Source: Tannerella sp.
GTDB taxonomy: Bacteria > Bacteroidota > Bacteroidia > Bacteroidales > Tannerellaceae
DNA: 5,229 nt
Direction: 5' to 3'
NCBI GenBank assembly: GCA_031259505.1
Contig: JAIRLL010000123.1
Span: forward strand, 1 to 5,229
In this document: piece by piece, positions 1-5,229 of the stretch
Numbering within the stretch: the first letter of the stretch is position 1
Layout: each line of letters opens with the position of its first letter
The notes under the pieces: model-generated
Databases searched by the model: none
Seen by the model: the letters and a program-made list of their open reading frames with translations, nothing else
What the model was told of the DNA's origin: nothing
Position numbers and translations under genes: made by a program

Positions 1-1
1 C

Positions 2-520
2 ATCATCAAGTCGAATTTCCCTGTGCGGGTGGCATTTCGCGTGTCGTCGATGATCGACTCGCGTACGATTCTGGATTCGCCGGGCGCCAACCGGCTGATC
101 GGGCGCGGCGACCTGCTGTATTCGCAGAACAACGAAGTGACGCGCGTGCAGTGCGCCTTTGTAGACACGCCCGAAGTCGAAAGCATCGCTAGCTTCATTG
201 GCCAGCAACCAGGCTATCCGACGGCATTCATGCTGCCCGAATATGTGCCCGAAGGCGAAGAACGGCCGTCGAAAGACGATGACCCCGCGGAACGCGACCC
301 GCTGTTCGAGGATGTCGCCCGCATGATTGTAATACAGCAACAGGGTTCGACTTCACTGATACAACGCAAATTTTCTGTCGGACACAATCGCGCCGGCCGG
401 CTCATGGACCAGTTGGAGCGCGCCGGCATTGTAGGCCCGGCCGACGGCAGCAAGCCACGGCAGGTGCTGGTGCTCGACGAATATACTCTGGAACAGAAAC
501 TTAGAAGCATGAAACAATGA
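2..520 (+). CDS. ftsK: DNA translocase FtsK, C-terminal part (5' truncated by window edge)
   Basis: The frame is open from the left edge, so this is the last 172 residues of a larger protein. FtsK is the membrane-anchored, septum-located ATPase that pumps DNA during chromosome segregation and, in many bacteria, activates XerCD at dif. Visible residues 1-65 match the end of the RecA-like motor: the stretch around FRVSSMIDSRTILD, then GANRLIGRGDLLY, is a hallmark of FtsK/SpoIIIE. Residues 100-160 are the gamma winged-helix domain (DPLFEDVARMIV, then VGHNRAGRLMDQLERAGIV), which in characterised FtsK proteins reads the polar orienting sequences. An acidic linker (about residues 82-99) joins the two. 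The GTG at position 23 is internal to the motor and is not the start. The stop overlaps the next ATG by four bases (ATGA), implying translational coupling. Identification is secure; the N-terminal membrane part lies outside the window. Confidence 0.96.
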   Translation: MIKSNFPVRVAFRVSSMIDSRTILDSPGANRLIGRGDLLYSQNNEVTRVQCAFVDTPEVESIASFIGQQPGYPTAFMLPEYVPEGEERPSKDDDPAERDPLFEDVARMIVIQQQGSTSLIQRKFSVGHNRAGRLMDQLERAGIVGPADGSKPRQVLVLDEYTLEQKLRSMKQ

Positions 521-1158
521 AACGAAGTCCTTTTATATGTCTGTATCTGCTTGTTTGCCTGGCCGCCGTACATGCCCAGAAGGCCGAAGGCATTTTTGCC
601 GGGGCGGCAGCGGCATACGAAAAGTCAAATGGAATATCCGCTTCGCTTGCGGTGAATATCCGTATCGGAAAACAGGGTGATTCGGAAAATTTCGAGGCGA
701 CCATTGATATGAAAGGCGACAAATTTCGCCTGATCACGCCCGACATGCACATCCGCTACGACGGAAAAACGCTGTATACCTACATGACGCGCACGAACGA
801 AGTCAATATTACCAATCCGTCGGGCGACGAACTGGAAACCGTCAATCCGATGATACTGCTTCGTCGCTATCAAAAAGGATTCAATCTGTCATACATCGGC
901 GAAAGCACGTCCGATCTCGGCAAGATGGCGGACGACGTGAAGCTCGTTTCCAAAAGAAACAGCGACATTGAGGAAGCCGAGTTGCAAATCGACCGTGCCT
1001 CGTCGCTTCCCGTACGGTTTTCGGTTGCAATGAAAAACGACGTCAAGAGCGTAATCCGCATCCATCGCATGAAAACGGGCGTCAATCAGCCCGAATCCGT
1101 CTTCGTATTTAATGCAGCCGATTATCCGGATGCGCTGGAGGTGGATTTGAGAGATTAA
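517..1158 (+). CDS. lolA: LolA-like outer membrane lipoprotein carrier protein, exported
   Basis: This is a 213-residue protein with a Sec signal peptide: basic MKR, a hydrophobic stretch at residues 6-18, and likely cleavage after VHA-20 before Gln. The mature part fits the LolA/LolB-like fold. It has alternating beta-strand segments, with MKGDKFRL (65-72), a YDGKTLYTY strand (81-89) followed by NEVNITNP (94-101), and a C-terminal FVFNAADYPDALEVDLRD (196-213) typical of Bacteroidetes members. LolA chaperones lipoproteins across the periplasm from the LolCDE complex. That role is family knowledge, and the divergent Bacteroidetes copies are less well tested. The start is fixed by the ATGA overlap with ftsK and by the signal peptide. 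Placement between ftsK and trxB matches an order I recall from other Bacteroidales. Family is confident; exact equivalence to E. coli LolA is less so. Confidence 0.87.
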   Translation: MKRSPFICLYLLVCLAAVHAQKAEGIFAGAAAAYEKSNGISASLAVNIRIGKQGDSENFEATIDMKGDKFRLITPDMHIRYDGKTLYTYMTRTNEVNITNPSGDELETVNPMILLRRYQKGFNLSYIGESTSDLGKMADDVKLVSKRNSDIEEAELQIDRASSLPVRFSVAMKNDVKSVIRIHRMKTGVNQPESVFVFNAADYPDALEVDLRD

Positions 1159-1164
1159 TTCGAG

Positions 1165-1186
1165 ATTCAAAATTCAAAATTTTAAA
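1165..1186 (+). repeat. AT-rich tandem heptamer in the lolA-trxB gap
   Basis: The 31-base gap between the lolA stop and the trxB ATG holds two copies of ATTCAAA (1165-1171 and 1172-1178) followed by the related ATTTTAAA (1179-1186). There is no Shine-Dalgarno sequence. AT-rich, unstructured DNA before the ATG is common in Bacteroidetes and probably aids initiation. A convincing TTTG/TAnnTTTG promoter pair is not visible here. The repeat is short and may simply be low-complexity sequence. Confidence 0.5.
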
Positions 1187-1189
1187 CTT

Positions 1190-2155
1190 ATGGAAATAGA
1201 AAAAAAATACTGTGTGATTATCGGTTCGGGGCCTGCGGGCTATACGGCGGCCATTTATGCGGCGCGCGCCAATCTCGCGCCCGTCCTGTACGAAGGCATT
1301 CAGCCGGGCGGACAGTTGACCGCCACAACCGGCATCGAAAATTTTCCCGGCTATCCGCAAGGTATCGGAGGACTGGAAATGATGGACGACCTGAGAAAAC
1401 AGGCCGCGCGTTTTGAAACGGATATCCGTCCGGGAACCGTTACGGCCGTCGACCTGTCTGCCGCACCATATAAAGTGACCGTCGACGGCGATAAAACAGT
1501 CGAGACCGAAACTTTGATTGTCGCGACGGGTGCAACGGCAAAATATCTCGGCCTGGCGGACGAACAGAAGTATGCCGGCATGGGCGTATCGGCCTGTGCC
1601 ACATGCGACGGTTTTTTCTACCGCAACAGGCGCGTGGCGGTCGTCGGAGGCGGCGATACGGCCTGCGAAGAAGCGCTCTATCTGTCCGGACTGGCTACAC
1701 ATGTGTACATGATTGTACGCAAGCCCTTTTTGCGGGCATCCGGAGTGATGCAGCAACGGGTATTCGATACGCCCAATATCGAAGTGCTGTTCGAACACAA
1801 CACCGTCGGGCTGTTCGGCGAAAACGGCGTAGAAGGCGCCCGGCTGGTCAAACGCAAAGGCGAACCTGATGAAAAACAGGTCGAAATCGCCATCGACGGT
1901 TTCTTTCTTGCAATCGGACACACGCCCAGTTCGGGCATCTTTAAACCGTGGCTCGAAACGGACGAAAACGGTTATATCGTGACCGAACCCGGCACGCCCC
2001 GCACCCGTATCGCCGGCGTGTTTGCCGCCGGCGACGTGGCCGACCCTGTATACAGGCAGGCCGTCACGGCGGCTGCAAGCGGCTGCAAGGCGGCAATCGA
2101 AGCGGAACGCTATCTGACAATGAACCATATATTAAATAATCACGTATCAGTATGA
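1190..2155 (+). CDS. trxB: Thioredoxin reductase (NADPH), TrxB
   Basis: This 321-residue flavoenzyme reduces thioredoxin with NADPH in the cytoplasm, and its length equals that of E. coli TrxB. Motifs appear in the family order: FAD dinucleotide fold GSGPAG at 12-17; ENFPGYP at 50-56; redox-active Cys136-Ala-Thr-Cys139 followed by DGFFYR; NADPH fold GGGDTA at 153-158; second FAD motif GVFAAGDVAD at 276-285; and YRQAVTAAASGC near 288-299. The usual NADPH 2'-phosphate motif HRRxxxR is VRKPFLR here (176-182), keeping the first and last arginines and replacing the second by lysine. There is no signal peptide. The ATG at 1190 follows an AT-rich gap and leads into an A-rich coding start. The stop overlaps the next ATG (ATGA), so the following phosphodiesterase is probably translationally coupled. 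Function is very secure; the cofactor motif variant is probably lineage-typical. Confidence 0.96.
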   Translation: MEIEKKYCVIIGSGPAGYTAAIYAARANLAPVLYEGIQPGGQLTATTGIENFPGYPQGIGGLEMMDDLRKQAARFETDIRPGTVTAVDLSAAPYKVTVDGDKTVETETLIVATGATAKYLGLADEQKYAGMGVSACATCDGFFYRNRRVAVVGGGDTACEEALYLSGLATHVYMIVRKPFLRASGVMQQRVFDTPNIEVLFEHNTVGLFGENGVEGARLVKRKGEPDEKQVEIAIDGFFLAIGHTPSSGIFKPWLETDENGYIVTEPGTPRTRIAGVFAAGDVADPVYRQAVTAAASGCKAAIEAERYLTMNHILNNHVSV

Positions 2156-2922
2156 ACAGGATATTCTTTTTAATTGCAACAGGCTGTGCGCTGTGCCTGC
2201 CTCTGACGGCGCAGGACAGGGCGGAGATTGTGGCGCACCGCGGATACTGGCAGTCGCGCGGCTCGGCGCAAAATTCGATTGCAGCGCTCGAAGGAGCAGA
2301 CAGGATTCGTGCGTACGGTTCGGAGTTCGACGTACATCTGACGACCGACAACGTGCCCGTAGTGCATCACGACGGCGTAATCGAAGACGTCGACATTCAG
2401 AAATCGACATATGCCGCCATCAAGGATTTCGCGCTTGCCAATGGAGAAAAAGTCCCCACTCTGCGCGAATATCTGGAGGCCGCCAAACGCATGAACATCC
2501 GCCTTGTTTTCGAACTCAAGCCTCATGCCACGCCCGAACGCAATCGCGAAGCAGCGCGTATCGCGCTCGAAACAGTGAAGGAAAAGAAACTGATGCACCG
2601 CACGGAATTTATTACTTTCAACATCGACGCGGGAAAGGAATTTATCCGCCTTGCGCCCGAAGCCGACGTGTATTATCTCAACGGCGACCTGCCGCCCGAC
2701 GAACTGAAAAGGCTGGGCTTTGCAGGACTGGACTATCATTACGACGTGATGCGGAAAAATCCCGAATGGTTCAGACAGGCCAGGGCGCTGGGGCTGGGCA
2801 TCAATGTGTGGACAGTGAACGATACGACGCTGATGCGGGAGATGATCGATGCCGGAGCGGATTTCATCACGACGGATATTCCGCACGACGCACTGATTTT
2901 CGTATCTTCGCCGAACAGATGA
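2152..2922 (+). CDS. Glycerophosphodiester phosphodiesterase, exported (GDPD/GlpQ-UgpQ type)
   Basis: This 256-residue enzyme hydrolyses glycerophosphodiesters, the deacylated phospholipid headgroups, to glycerol 3-phosphate and an alcohol on a metal-dependent TIM barrel. The signal peptide (residues 1-20, ending LTA before Gln) places it in the periplasm or envelope. Catalytic and metal positions are all present: HRG with His29; Asn41-Ser42; metal ligands Glu58 and Asp60 in EFDV; second catalytic His73 followed by Asp74; and Glu121-x-Lys123 (ELK). The C-terminal barrel signature GLGINVWTVND, then DAGADFITTD, lies at 214-242. Spacing between these residues matches characterised bacterial GDPDs, so it should be active. 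It overlaps trxB by four bases and is followed 13 bases later by the GHL10 gene. Cys12 is not a good lipobox, because position -3 is Ala and the hydrophobic run is short. Substrate choice cannot be read from sequence. Confidence 0.93.
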   Translation: MNRIFFLIATGCALCLPLTAQDRAEIVAHRGYWQSRGSAQNSIAALEGADRIRAYGSEFDVHLTTDNVPVVHHDGVIEDVDIQKSTYAAIKDFALANGEKVPTLREYLEAAKRMNIRLVFELKPHATPERNREAARIALETVKEKKLMHRTEFITFNIDAGKEFIRLAPEADVYYLNGDLPPDELKRLGFAGLDYHYDVMRKNPEWFRQARALGLGINVWTVNDTTLMREMIDAGADFITTDIPHDALIFVSSPNR

Positions 2923-2935
2923 TAATAAGGCAGCG

Positions 2936-4411
2936 ATGAGGAAAAGTACTGTCGGGCTGATACTGTTTTTTCTGTTGAGCGGGCGGACTGTTGCCGCCGG
3001 CGATGACTGTCCGAAACACGAAATACGGGCGGTATGGCTCACAACCATCTACGGCCTCGACTGGCCGAGCCGGCCGGCCACCGGCGAAGAAAGCGTGATT
3101 CACCAGCAACAGGAGTTGTGCGCCATACTCGACCGCCTGAAGGAAGCGAACTTCAATACCGTCTTCGTACAGGCGCGTTTGCGTGGCGACGTCATTTACC
3201 GCTCTGCCATCGAACCCGTAGCCAAAGTCTTTACGGGGACGTATGGCCTGCTGCCCGGATACGACCCGCTGGCATTTGTGATTGACGAATGTCACAAACG
3301 GGGGATGGAATGTCATGCCTTTTTCGTCACTTTTCCCGTCGGCTCGTCAAAAACCGTGGACGAACAGGGCAGCCTGTCCGTGGTGAAACAGCGACCGCAT
3401 CTCTGCCTGAAACACAAAAACGAGTGGTACCTCGATCCCGGCCTGCCCGAAACGGCGGACTATATCCTTTCACTCGTGAAAGAAGTCGTCGGCAACTACG
3501 ACGTCGACGGCATCCAGTTCGACTATATCCGCTATCCGGACAAAGTCTTTCCCGACGGGAACAGCTACAGCATATACGGACAGGGGCTGCCGCTCGAAGA
3601 CTGGCGGCGCGAAAATATCAACCGTCTGATAGCACGCATCGACAACTGGGTGAAAATGAAAAAACCGTGGGTGCAGGTGAGCAGTTCGCCCGTCGGGAAA
3701 TATCGCAGGTATGCGTCGACGCTCAATGCCGGATGGACAGCTTTCGACGACGTCTATCAGGACCCTCGCGCATGGCTGGAAGCCGGTCATCACGACATGA
3801 TTGTGCCCATGATGTATTTCCGCCGGAACGAATTTGACCCCTATCTCGACCACTGGCTCGAACAGACGAAATTGCGCAACATGGTCGTAGGGCTGGGCGC
3901 CTATCGGCTGAACAGCAGGGAAGGCGACTGGGATTTGGCCGAAATCAGCAGTCAAATCGACCATGTGCGCCGGCGCGGCGCGAACGGATGCGCCTTTTTC
4001 CGCGCCCGCTTTGTGGTCGACAACGAGAAAGGCCTTTATACACAACTGAAGAACCATCAATTCAGATACCCCGCGCAACTCCCGCCCCTGACGTGGATGA
4101 ATGACGCCGGCCAGCCTGCCGCTCCCCCCGAAGTCAGAGTGGTACGCGAAGGAAACTGCCTGAAACTGTCGTGGGACACGTCGCCCGACAACTGTACGTA
4201 TACCGTATACTATTCGCTGACCGACTCGCTCGACACCGGAAAGGCGCAGTCCATTCTGGCAACCGGTCTGAGGGAAAACGAACTCTCCGTCATCGTCAGC
4301 GGAAAGACCGAATGCGGATATCTTTTCTCCGTCACCGCCTCGAACCGCTACCGGATGGAAAGCCTCCCTTCGTACGAAACCTATTATTATTACTCCGAAT
4401 ATGAAAAATGA
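2936..4411 (+). CDS. Family-10-like glycoside hydrolase (GHL10/DUF187) with C-terminal Fn3-like domain, exported
   Basis: The 491-residue protein has a Sec signal peptide (basic MRK, hydrophobic 6-15, likely cleavage after Ala21). Residues 28-375 form the GHL10 (DUF187, YngK-like) TIM barrel. Its signatures are EIRAVWLTT (29-37), FNTVFVQAR (73-81), WYLDPGLPE (164-172), YDVDGIQFDYIRYP (188-201, with Asp191, Asp196 and Arg199 as probable active-site residues) and MIVPMMYF (288-295). Residues 395-488 resemble a fibronectin type III beta-sandwich (APPEVRVVREGNCLKLSWD, later YLFSVTASNRYRMES). The tail is tyrosine-rich (YYYYSEYEK). Relatives are predicted glycosidases of cell-wall or surface glycans, and few have been assayed, so the substrate is unknown. 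The start at 2936 follows AAGG six bases upstream, a weak ribosome site, and gives a complete signal peptide. The end overlaps the antiterminator gene by 11 bases. Confidence 0.92.
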   Translation: MRKSTVGLILFFLLSGRTVAAGDDCPKHEIRAVWLTTIYGLDWPSRPATGEESVIHQQQELCAILDRLKEANFNTVFVQARLRGDVIYRSAIEPVAKVFTGTYGLLPGYDPLAFVIDECHKRGMECHAFFVTFPVGSSKTVDEQGSLSVVKQRPHLCLKHKNEWYLDPGLPETADYILSLVKEVVGNYDVDGIQFDYIRYPDKVFPDGNSYSIYGQGLPLEDWRRENINRLIARIDNWVKMKKPWVQVSSSPVGKYRRYASTLNAGWTAFDDVYQDPRAWLEAGHHDMIVPMMYFRRNEFDPYLDHWLEQTKLRNMVVGLGAYRLNSREGDWDLAEISSQIDHVRRRGANGCAFFRARFVVDNEKGLYTQLKNHQFRYPAQLPPLTWMNDAGQPAAPPEVRVVREGNCLKLSWDTSPDNCTYTVYYSLTDSLDTGKAQSILATGLRENELSVIVSGKTECGYLFSVTASNRYRMESLPSYETYYYYSEYEK

Positions 4412-4937
4412 AAATGAAAATGAAAATAAACAGCCGGCAATAACGAGCCGCAGGAACGTAGTCAACTGGCATGTGCTGTACACGTCTTCGCGCATGGAAA
4501 AGAAAGTGAAGACGCTGCTGGACAGGCATAACATCGAAAACTACCTGCCGCTGCACCGGTCGCCACGCATGTGGTCCGACCGCGTCAAGATGATAGACAA
4601 GCCGCTGTTTCCGTCATACATCTTCGTCAGATGCCGCGAAAACACCCTGCAAACATTGCTTCAACTCTATGGCGTATCCAGGATTCTGTACTATAACGGA
4701 AGACCGGCCATCGTGCACCAGAAAGAAATCGACGCCATCCACATATTCATCAAACAGGCGACCGAACTGCCGCTGTGCATAGGCGAAGAGGCCGAAATAC
4801 TGTGCGGTCTGATGAGGCGCGTGTCGGGCAGAGTGCAGAAAATAGGAAAAAAATACCTGCTGCTGTATATCGAACCGCTCGGCGCCACCGTCAGTGTGAA
4901 CCTGCACCACGTGGCGTCGGCAAACAGAATCAAATGA
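4401..4937 (+). CDS. upxY: UpxY-family transcription antiterminator (NusG paralog)
   Basis: This 178-residue protein has a NusG N-terminal (NGN) domain from about residue 22 (NWHVLYTSSRMEKKV) through WSDRVKMIDKPLFPSYIFVRCRE (58-80) to roughly 118. A shortened, degenerate KOW-like domain follows at about 130-175. NGN proteins bind the RNA polymerase clamp and reduce pausing or termination. UpxY members act on the leader of their own polysaccharide operon, in Bacteroides countered by UpxZ proteins. No upxZ is visible. The ATG at 4401 is the only credible start, because the next in-frame ATG (residue 32) would cut into the NGN domain. It has no Shine-Dalgarno sequence and overlaps the GHL10 gene, so coupling is likely. 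Residues 3-9 are an Asn-Glu repeat encoded by a GAAAAT repeat. Family assignment is confident; the target operon is unknown. It could also be called RfaH/LoaP-like. Confidence 0.9.
   Translation: MKNENENENKQPAITSRRNVVNWHVLYTSSRMEKKVKTLLDRHNIENYLPLHRSPRMWSDRVKMIDKPLFPSYIFVRCRENTLQTLLQLYGVSRILYYNGRPAIVHQKEIDAIHIFIKQATELPLCIGEEAEILCGLMRRVSGRVQKIGKKYLLLYIEPLGATVSVNLHHVASANRIK
4403..4427 (+). repeat. GAAAAT hexanucleotide repeat across the GHL10 stop and upxY start
   Basis: One 7-base unit GAAAAAT (4403-4409) is followed by three perfect GAAAAT units (4410-4427). In the upxY frame they encode alternating Asn and Glu. In the GHL10 frame each unit supplies a TGA stop (4409, 4415, 4421). In the third frame each supplies an ATG (4408, 4414, 4420), and these open an 11-codon reading frame that ends at TAA 4441-4443. 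Unit gain or loss of six bases keeps every frame, but a one-base change in the A tract at 4404-4408 does not. Confidence 0.8.
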
Positions 4938-4938
4938 C

Positions 4939-4976
4939 ACAGGGATATCGGAGAAATCGTTATATCCTGTTTATTT
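4939..4976 (+). terminator. Possible intrinsic terminator after upxY
   Basis: Two bases after the upxY stop codon, ACAGGGATAT (4939-4948) pairs with ATATCCTGT (4962-4970), giving nine base pairs with one bulged G. A further two CG pairs (4949-4950 with 4958-4959) can close the 7-base apical loop. A T-rich tail, TTTATTT, covers 4970-4976. The stem is AU-rich near the loop and the tail is interrupted by an A, so termination would be partial at best. That would suit a site subject to antitermination. Confidence 0.45.
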
Positions 4977-5016
4977 CGCATCCCTTACCCAACCTGGCAA
5001 TTATATCAATGCAGCG

Positions 5017-5048
5017 CCGCCCATATATTCAACAATATACGGTTGCGG
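5017..5048 (+). other. Hairpin 2 in the region downstream of upxY
   Basis: CCGC (5017-5020) pairs with GCGG (5045-5048) and CC (5021-5022) with GG (5041-5042), leaving TT bulged. After an A/C mismatch, TATATT (5024-5029) pairs with AATATA (5034-5039) around a CAAC tetraloop. That is twelve pairs in total with a GC-rich base. No T-run follows (AAATTTAC), so this is a structural RNA element or protein site rather than a classical terminator. Energy was not computed. Confidence 0.45.
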
Positions 5049-5074
5049 AAATTTACTTGTGCGGGACTGCGTCT

Positions 5075-5108
5075 TTTCCTGTCTCCAACTTCATTTAGGG
5101 ACAGGAAA
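5075..5108 (+). other. Hairpin 3: 11-bp inverted repeat downstream of upxY
   Basis: TTTCCTGTCTC (5075-5085) pairs with GGGACAGGAAA (5098-5108), eleven pairs including one G-T wobble, around a 12-base loop. The right arm (GACAG, 5100-5104) can pair instead with CTGTC at 5117-5121, so two alternative structures are possible. The sequence after it is A-rich (TAAATAAA), not a terminator tail. As DNA it could equally be a site for a dimeric regulator. Confidence 0.5.
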
Positions 5109-5171
5109 TAAATAAACTGTCACTGTTCGTCATTCCGATTCCTTATATTTTTCAAATAAAACAGGGGGAAA

Positions 5172-5229
5172 ATGACATGTCCGGATTGCTTCCTCTTTCG
5201 GTCATTCGGTTATTCGTCTAAGCAGCAAC
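5172..5229 (+). CDS. Possible start of a gene running off the right edge
   Basis: The ATG at 5172 opens a frame with no stop in the 19 codons to the window end, beginning Met-Thr-Cys-Pro-Asp-Cys. Purine-rich GGGGGAAA lies immediately before it, but the gap from the G run to the ATG is only three bases, which is too short for normal ribosome placement. The ATG at 5177 is better spaced (eight bases) but yields only 14 residues. Nineteen open codons are weak evidence, and no family can be recognised. Confidence 0.15.
   Translation, partial: MTCPDCFLFRSFGYSSKQQ

Larger units (their letters stand above)
4938..5229 (+). other. AT-richer intergenic region with tandem hairpins; candidate leader/attenuator
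   Basis: No convincing protein gene lies between the upxY stop and the right edge. The one open frame spanning much of it (ending at 5098) is the out-of-frame extension of sequence inside upxY and has no family features. The stretch holds three inverted repeats, listed separately, and a cluster of ACAGG/CCTGT half-sites. Near the right edge GGGGG (5164-5168) precedes two ATGs: 5172, open to the window end with only 19 codons visible, and 5177, a 14-residue frame ending at 5221. Given the antiterminator directly upstream, a regulatory leader for genes to the right is my inference. Simple intergenic space is the alternative. Confidence 0.5.

Noticed and set aside
1146..1189. Bacteroidetes promoter (TTTG at 1146, with a -7 element before trxB)
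   Set aside because: No TAnnTTTG-like -7 box is found at 19-21 bases from the TTTG; the AT-rich spacer alone does not support a promoter.
1109..2128. 339-codon open frame on the minus strand opposite trxB
   Set aside because: It is antisense to an unmistakable trxB, its translation shows no family motifs, and such long shadows are common with this codon usage.
2152..2190. Lipobox around Cys12 of the phosphodiesterase
   Set aside because: The -3 residue is Ala and the hydrophobic stretch before the Cys is too short; a standard signal peptide ending LTA-Gln fits better.
2170..3048. 292-codon minus-strand frame and the overlapping plus-strand frame 2193-2939
   Set aside because: Both shadow the GDPD gene, whose catalytic residues are all intact; the alternatives are arginine/serine-rich frame artefacts.
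3470..4534. 354-codon open frame on the minus strand opposite the GHL10 and upxY genes
   Set aside because: It is antisense to two well-supported genes and crosses their junction; the translation looks compositionally random with no domain signature.
4775..5098. 107-codon plus-strand frame overlapping the end of upxY and extending into the intergenic region
   Set aside because: Half of it is an out-of-frame reading of upxY, the rest crosses the hairpins, and it has no recognisable domain or initiation context.
5075..5108. Inverted repeat as the border of an invertible capsule promoter
   Set aside because: The arms are only 12 bases apart, leaving no room for a promoter, and no invertase gene or second distant copy of the repeat is visible in the window.
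5126..5153. Promoter formed by TTCG (5126) and TATTTTTC (5146), driving genes to the right
   Set aside because: The -7-like box is close to consensus, but the -33-like box is poor and the 16-base spacing is shorter than the usual 19-21, so it was not listed as a feature.

Overview
The window is a compact, single-strand block of Bacteroidetes chromosome, most likely from the order Bacteroidales. The evidence is the gene content and order (ftsK C-terminus, a LolA-like carrier, thioredoxin reductase), starts without Shine-Dalgarno sequences, A-rich initiation regions, and an UpxY-type NusG paralog, a family characteristic of Bacteroidales capsule loci. By eye the coding DNA is a little over 50% G+C and the last ~290 bases are visibly more AT-rich. 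I cannot name a genus.

Layout, all on the + strand: (1) 2-520, 3' end of ftsK, entering from the left; (2) 517-1158, exported LolA-like protein; (3) 1190-2155, trxB; (4) 2152-2922, exported glycerophosphodiester phosphodiesterase; (5) 2936-4411, exported family-10-like glycosidase (GHL10/DUF187) with a C-terminal Fn3-like domain; (6) 4401-4937, UpxY/NusG-type antiterminator; (7) 4938-5229, no convincing gene but three hairpins in tandem. Junctions are 4-nt overlaps (ftsK/lolA, trxB/GDPD), short gaps (31 nt and 13 nt) and an 11-nt overlap (GHL10/upxY). I see no strong promoter or terminator between ftsK and upxY, so genes 1-6 look like one transcription unit.

Functionally, most products concern the cell envelope: chromosome segregation at the septum (FtsK), lipoprotein trafficking (LolA-like), lipid headgroup recycling (GDPD) and glycan handling (GHL10). 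TrxB supplies cytoplasmic reducing power. The odd member is the antiterminator. UpxY proteins normally sit first in a capsule operon and help RNA polymerase read through that operon's own leader. Here the gene is coupled to the end of a housekeeping envelope operon and is followed at once by a structured, apparently non-coding stretch. My main inference is that this stretch is a leader or attenuator on which the antiterminator acts before a polysaccharide locus to the right of the window. That locus is not visible, so this is unproven.

The most distinctive sequence details are a GAAAAT hexanucleotide repeat at the GHL10/upxY junction, which means something different in each of the three frames, and five ACAGG/CCTGT half-sites in the 3' region that could form mutually exclusive stems.
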